Below, one piece after another: positions 31,097-34,011 of a stretch of 34,011 nt of DNA. Source of the DNA: Lachnospiraceae bacterium UBA7026 (GTDB lineage: Bacteria > Bacillota > Clostridia > Lachnospirales > Lachnospiraceae); assembly GCA_002494165.1 (NCBI GenBank), contig DLBH01000003.1, positions 1 to 34,011 on the forward strand, in the 5' to 3' direction. Position 1 is the stretch's first letter; each line of letters begins with the position of its first letter. The notes beneath the pieces were generated by a model. The model worked only from the letters and a program-made list of their open reading frames with translations, made no database searches and had not been told where the DNA came from. The translations under genes were made by a program, and so were the position numbers.

Positions 31097-31156
31097 TTTG
31101 TCACTTTTGGAGATGACTAGGGCTTTATATCTTTGTCATTTTTACATTATGACAAA
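31097..31156 (+). promoter_or_regulatory. MtlR-like operator region
   Basis: A perfect inverted repeat TTTGTCAT-N9-ATGACAAA (31132-31139 with 31149-31156), and a weaker copy 35 bp upstream (TTTGTCAC 31097-31104 with ATGACTAG 31113-31120). The half-sites TTGTCA/TGACAA resemble those of the published Bacillus-group MtlR site (TTGnCA...TGnCAA), with wider spacing. It sits upstream of a TATAAT at 31197-31202. Auto-control by the regulator is likely. Confidence 0.55.
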
Positions 31157-31196
31157 ACTGTTATATCCTTATATTTTATTTTAAAAAAATATTCTT

Positions 31197-31202
31197 TATA
31201 AT
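31197..31202 (+). promoter_or_regulatory. Candidate minus-10 for the mannitol operon
   Basis: Perfect TATAAT 27 nt upstream of the mtlR start. The minus-35 position (TTTTAT at 31174-31179) is poor, as expected for an activator-dependent promoter. Confidence 0.45.
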
Positions 31203-31228
31203 AAAAACTACAGAGGAGGAAGTATGGA

Positions 31229-33391
31229 ATGACTAAACAGGATCCTAATGCCAGCGGCAAAAGCCCGGGCAACAAAAAAGAGAAGAACAATCTTTCCAAA
31301 CGTCAAAAAGCGATTATTCATACACTTGTACAGATGAAGGGCAGACCCGTGACCGTGGCTGCCATCTCTGAAAAGCTTTCTGTTTCCAACAGGACAGTTC
31401 TGCGGGAGCTGCCCCAGGTGGAAGAGTGGCTGGAGGAAAATGATTTCCGTTTTGTCAGGAAAAGAGGAACCGGTGTAGCCATTGAGGAGACAGCGGAGAA
31501 TCTTGCCCTGGTTGAGGAACTTCTCCATATAGAAAAGGAAGTGGTCCACTACAGTAAGGATGACCGCCGGGCCAGGATTCTGGGCAGCCTTTTCTTTGCG
31601 GTAAGTCCTTTCAAGGCCTATGCCTTTACATCTGTTTATGACATTTCCGAAGGAACTCTATATACAGACCTGGATGTGCTGGACACATGGCTGGAGGATT
31701 ATAACATTAAGATCAACCGCCGTCCCGGCCTTGGCATCTTTATGACCGGGGACGAGGCCAGCCGCCGCCAGGCTATTGTCAATGCCATATTTGAATTTCT
31801 TGATGTGAACCGGATGCCGGTTCTCATAGGCCGGTATGATAAGGAAGACGATAAAAATATATGGATGGATCATCCTCTGATTCCTTTCTTCCAGGAAGAT
31901 ATCATCCAGTTTGCCCGCAAAGCTTGCAGATACTGTGAGGAGACTCTGCAGGTAAACTATGTGGACAGCAGCAAGATCAGTCTTGTCAACCGGATTTCCC
32001 TGGCTGTCTACCGGATGCAGAAAGACCGCTACCTGAGAACCATGCCGGAGGGTATGGACCATATTGTCAGCAGCAGAGAGTACAAGCTGGCCAAGGAACT
32101 GGCTGGTATGATCAGTCAGGAATTCGACATGGAGGTTCCAGAGGAAGAGGTCGCTCATATGACCACCTACCTGCTTACTTTGAGAGTCTGGTCTTCTTCT
32201 TCCAGGCTGGATGATCCTCTGCAGGATATCAATGTCCGCTATATCGTCCTGTCCATGGTAGGTGTGGTGGAGCAGCTTACCGGCATTCCCTTTAAAAGTG
32301 AAAGTACCATGATTGATGATCTGGCAGAACATATTGCCATCATGAAGAAAAGGATATCCCTGGATCTGATTGTGGGAAGCAGCCAGTCTGCAGTCATTAA
32401 AGAAAATTATCCCAGTATCTACACTGCCGTGGAGACAGCCTGCCAGGTTCTGAGAGAGTGGATTTATCCCAAAGACCTGAAAGAATCGGATATCGGCTTC
32501 ATTGCCATGCATTTTGCGGCAGCGGCAGAGCGGCTGCAGAAAAATGCCAGGAAAGTGGCTGTGGTGGTGGTCTGCCCGGTAGGAATCGCCAGCTCCAGGA
32601 TGCTGGCAGCCTCCCTGGTCAAAAGCTTTCCGGAGATTGAGATCCGGAGTATCAGCTCGGCATTTTCCATCAATGAAGGCCGGCTGAAAAGAGAGGGAAT
32701 CGACCTGATCATATCTACAGCGGAGATTCATACGGATTTCCCCCACCTGTGCGTCAACAAGGTTCTGCAGGTCCAGGATAAAATGATGATTAAAAATGCT
32801 TTGGGTGAGATCAACAGGGGCCATCTGCAGGACCGGATCAGCCAAAAGACCGGAATCCAGTCTTCCCTGTCCCTGGATAACATCAGGACCATGTCTGACC
32901 TGGGAACGGAGATTGTAGAACTGACAGAGCATTTCCGCATCGTTCCGGTGGAAAAGGTAGATTCCGTTGACGGCCTGATTGAAATTGCCGCAGCCTCCCT
33001 TTCTGATTCCGGCAGGCTGCAGCAAAAGCTGATGGAAGGTTTTAGAAACCGGGAGAAGATCAGCGATACCTATGTCAAAGAGATGGAAATCTGTCTGCTG
33101 CACTGCAAAACTGATGCAGTGCGCCACAGCAGGTTTATATATATCGCCCTGCAGCAGCCACTGCAGGGACCAAGAGGCAGTATCAGGGGTGCAGTTGGAA
33201 TGACTGTCCCGGCCGTTGTGGAAGATGATATTCTTCTGGAACCGGCAGGCCGCCTCTCCTCACTCCTGGTGGAGGATGAAGGATTTCTTCAGGCTCTTTT
33301 TCAGCGTGATACAACCGCGGGTGTCACCTATATTGAAAAAGCGCTTGTGAAATATTACCAACATGAAGTTACAAAGATTATGGAGGTTTAA
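31229..33391 (+). CDS. mtlR: MtlR-type PRD transcriptional activator of mannitol uptake
   Basis: A 720-residue regulator with the MtlR/BglG-family domain order: N-terminal winged helix-turn-helix (about 25-90, A-I-S-E-K-L-S-V-S-N-R-T-V), a second helix-turn-helix-like stretch (about 110-180), PRD1 (about 215-325), PRD2 (about 330-440), an EIIB-like domain with Cys in V-C-P-V-G-I-A-S-S near 450, and an EIIA-like domain (about 570-715) with His in L-L-H-C-K-T near 628. PRD2 keeps both His (L-A-E-H-I and I-A-M-H-F); PRD1 lacks the first (N-R-I-S-L-A-V). Phosphorylation by PTS proteins sets its activity. ATG 31229 has GAGGAGGA upstream; a two-codon ATG-GAA-TGA at 31224 overlaps it. The PTS gene starts 3 nt after the stop. 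Confidence 0.9.
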   Translation: MTKQDPNASGKSPGNKKEKNNLSKRQKAIIHTLVQMKGRPVTVAAISEKLSVSNRTVLRELPQVEEWLEENDFRFVRKRGTGVAIEETAENLALVEELLHIEKEVVHYSKDDRRARILGSLFFAVSPFKAYAFTSVYDISEGTLYTDLDVLDTWLEDYNIKINRRPGLGIFMTGDEASRRQAIVNAIFEFLDVNRMPVLIGRYDKEDDKNIWMDHPLIPFFQEDIIQFARKACRYCEETLQVNYVDSSKISLVNRISLAVYRMQKDRYLRTMPEGMDHIVSSREYKLAKELAGMISQEFDMEVPEEEVAHMTTYLLTLRVWSSSSRLDDPLQDINVRYIVLSMVGVVEQLTGIPFKSESTMIDDLAEHIAIMKKRISLDLIVGSSQSAVIKENYPSIYTAVETACQVLREWIYPKDLKESDIGFIAMHFAAAAERLQKNARKVAVVVVCPVGIASSRMLAASLVKSFPEIEIRSISSAFSINEGRLKREGIDLIISTAEIHTDFPHLCVNKVLQVQDKMMIKNALGEINRGHLQDRISQKTGIQSSLSLDNIRTMSDLGTEIVELTEHFRIVPVEKVDSVDGLIEIAAASLSDSGRLQQKLMEGFRNREKISDTYVKEMEICLLHCKTDAVRHSRFIYIALQQPLQGPRGSIRGAVGMTVPAVVEDDILLEPAGRLSSLLVEDEGFLQALFQRDTTAGVTYIEKALVKYYQHEVTKIMEV

Positions 33392-33394
33392 TGT

Positions 33395-34011
33395 ATGAAA
33401 AACGCATTACAGAGATTTGGTAAGTTTCTCTCTGCAATGGTAATGCCCAATATCGGCGCATTTATCGCATGGGGATTTATCACTGCTTTATTTATTCCGG
33501 ATGGCTGGATTCCCAATGAGCAGCTCGCTTCTATTCAGCCTTACATGTTAACTTATCTGCTTCCCGTTCTGATCGCCTATACAGGCGGTAAGATGGTAGG
33601 CGGAGACCGGGGCGGCGTTATGGGTGCCATCGCCGTTGTCGGCTGTATCGCCGGTGTCGGCGGAACTGACGGCCAGCCCATGCTGATGGGTGCCATGATC
33701 ATGGGTCCCCTGGCCGGCTTTATCATCAAGAAATTTGACCAGTTTATGGAAACCCGTATGCCGGCCGGCTTTGAGATGCTGATCAACAATTTCTCAGTCG
33801 GTATCATCGGTATGCTGATTGCCATTCTCGGCTACTATGTAATCGGACCGTTCATGACTGCCATCCTTACAGTCCTGACCGCAGGTGTTGACGTTCTGAT
33901 CAAAAACAATCTGCTTCCTCTGTCCGCCATCTTTATCGAGCCTGCCAAGGTTCTCTTCCTTAATAACGCTATCAACCATGGTATCTTCACACCGATCGGT
34001 GCTGAGCAGGT
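33395..34011 (+). CDS. mtlA: Mannitol PTS EIIC component, cut by window end
   Basis: The first 205 residues of a PTS EIIC membrane protein. M-V-M-P-N-I-G-A-F-I-A-W-G, G-G-x-x-x-G-x-R-G-G-V, the P-A-G-F-E-M-L-I-N-N-F segment and N-N-A-I-N-H-G-I-F-T-P-I-G are the mannitol-group (MtlA) signatures; the last includes the substrate-pore motif. About five or six membrane segments are in this part. GGAGG at 33382-33386 is 8 nt upstream of the ATG. An overlapping ATG at 33391 reads only 10 codons and is not the start. Co-transcribed with mtlR. Whether EIIB and EIIA are fused cannot be seen. Confidence 0.92.
   Translation, partial: MKNALQRFGKFLSAMVMPNIGAFIAWGFITALFIPDGWIPNEQLASIQPYMLTYLLPVLIAYTGGKMVGGDRGGVMGAIAVVGCIAGVGGTDGQPMLMGAMIMGPLAGFIIKKFDQFMETRMPAGFEMLINNFSVGIIGMLIAILGYYVIGPFMTAILTVLTAGVDVLIKNNLLPLSAIFIEPAKVLFLNNAINHGIFTPIGAEQ

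Noticed and set aside
31658..33127. 489-codon - strand frame opposite mtlR
   Set aside because: Long but antisense to a clear PRD regulator. It is rich in His/Gln/Ile as expected from reverse complement codon bias, with no recognisable domain.
1..34011. Insertion sequences, phage genes, CRISPR arrays, tRNA or rRNA genes
   Set aside because: No transposase or integrase motif, no spaced direct-repeat array, and no cloverleaf or rRNA-like stretch was found. The tandem repeats lack spacers.

Overview
The window looks like the chromosome of a low- to mid-GC Gram-positive anaerobe of the class Clostridia, most likely a gut Lachnospiraceae. This is inferred from strong AGGAGG ribosome sites, many lipoproteins with L-x-G/A-C lipoboxes, the XpaC/TelA gene pair and the PRD-type mannitol regulator. 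Genus cannot be fixed from the sequence alone. No rRNA, tRNA, transposase, phage gene or CRISPR array was seen. Most genes are on the + strand; only the XpaC-TelA pair is on the - strand.

Layout. 1-5200: a small lipoprotein, the xpaC-telA operon (- strand), a zincin-like HEFTH protein and a YcxB-like membrane protein whose ribosome site lies inside a 15-bp RNA stem. 5286-8551: an ABC ATPase translationally coupled to an 854-aa FtsX-type permease. 8552-10510: a 9-bp minisatellite, a HAD phosphatase and an overlapping, very lysine-rich protein built of 6-residue repeats. 10752-14830: an YtcJ-like amidohydrolase, a secreted thioredoxin with a C-terminal Cna-B-like domain, and a MATE transporter.

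15486-26642 is the centrepiece: eleven co-directional genes, mostly overlapping or closely spaced. The first six match the FTR1/P19 iron-uptake system known from Campylobacter: an FTR1 permease with duplicated extracytoplasmic domain, P19/Tp34 lipoprotein, DUF2318 Fe-S membrane protein, two MacB/FtsX-type permeases and an ATPase. They are followed by an FMN-binding lipoprotein, an unrecognised membrane-anchored protein, a four-histidine cytochrome b558-like protein, a transglutaminase-like lipoprotein and a fumarate reductase/succinate dehydrogenase-type flavoprotein. No Fe-S (FrdB/SdhB) subunit is present and the usual covalent-FAD histidine is Gln. My inference is that the second half is a redox module feeding electrons to, or balancing, extracytoplasmic iron reduction. 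The operon leader carries three AACTnnAGTT palindromes spaced exactly 40 bp apart.

26887-30939: an alpha/beta hydrolase with a decayed flavodoxin fragment fused at its N terminus, an O6-alkylguanine-DNA alkyltransferase, then a probable zinc locus. The zinc locus has a perfect-consensus promoter bracketed by twin 7-1-7 palindromes of Fur/Zur type, a small Cys/His-rich membrane protein, a ZnuA-like lipoprotein with a His-rich loop but no permease or ATPase next to it, and an OB-fold-like lipoprotein. 31229-34011: an MtlR/BglG-type activator and the 5' part of the mannitol PTS EIIC gene, cut by the window end.

A recurring oddity is short tandem repetition in or beside genes (15-bp, 9-bp, 18-bp, 12-bp and 24-bp units at five loci), mostly in frame and in hydrophilic linkers.
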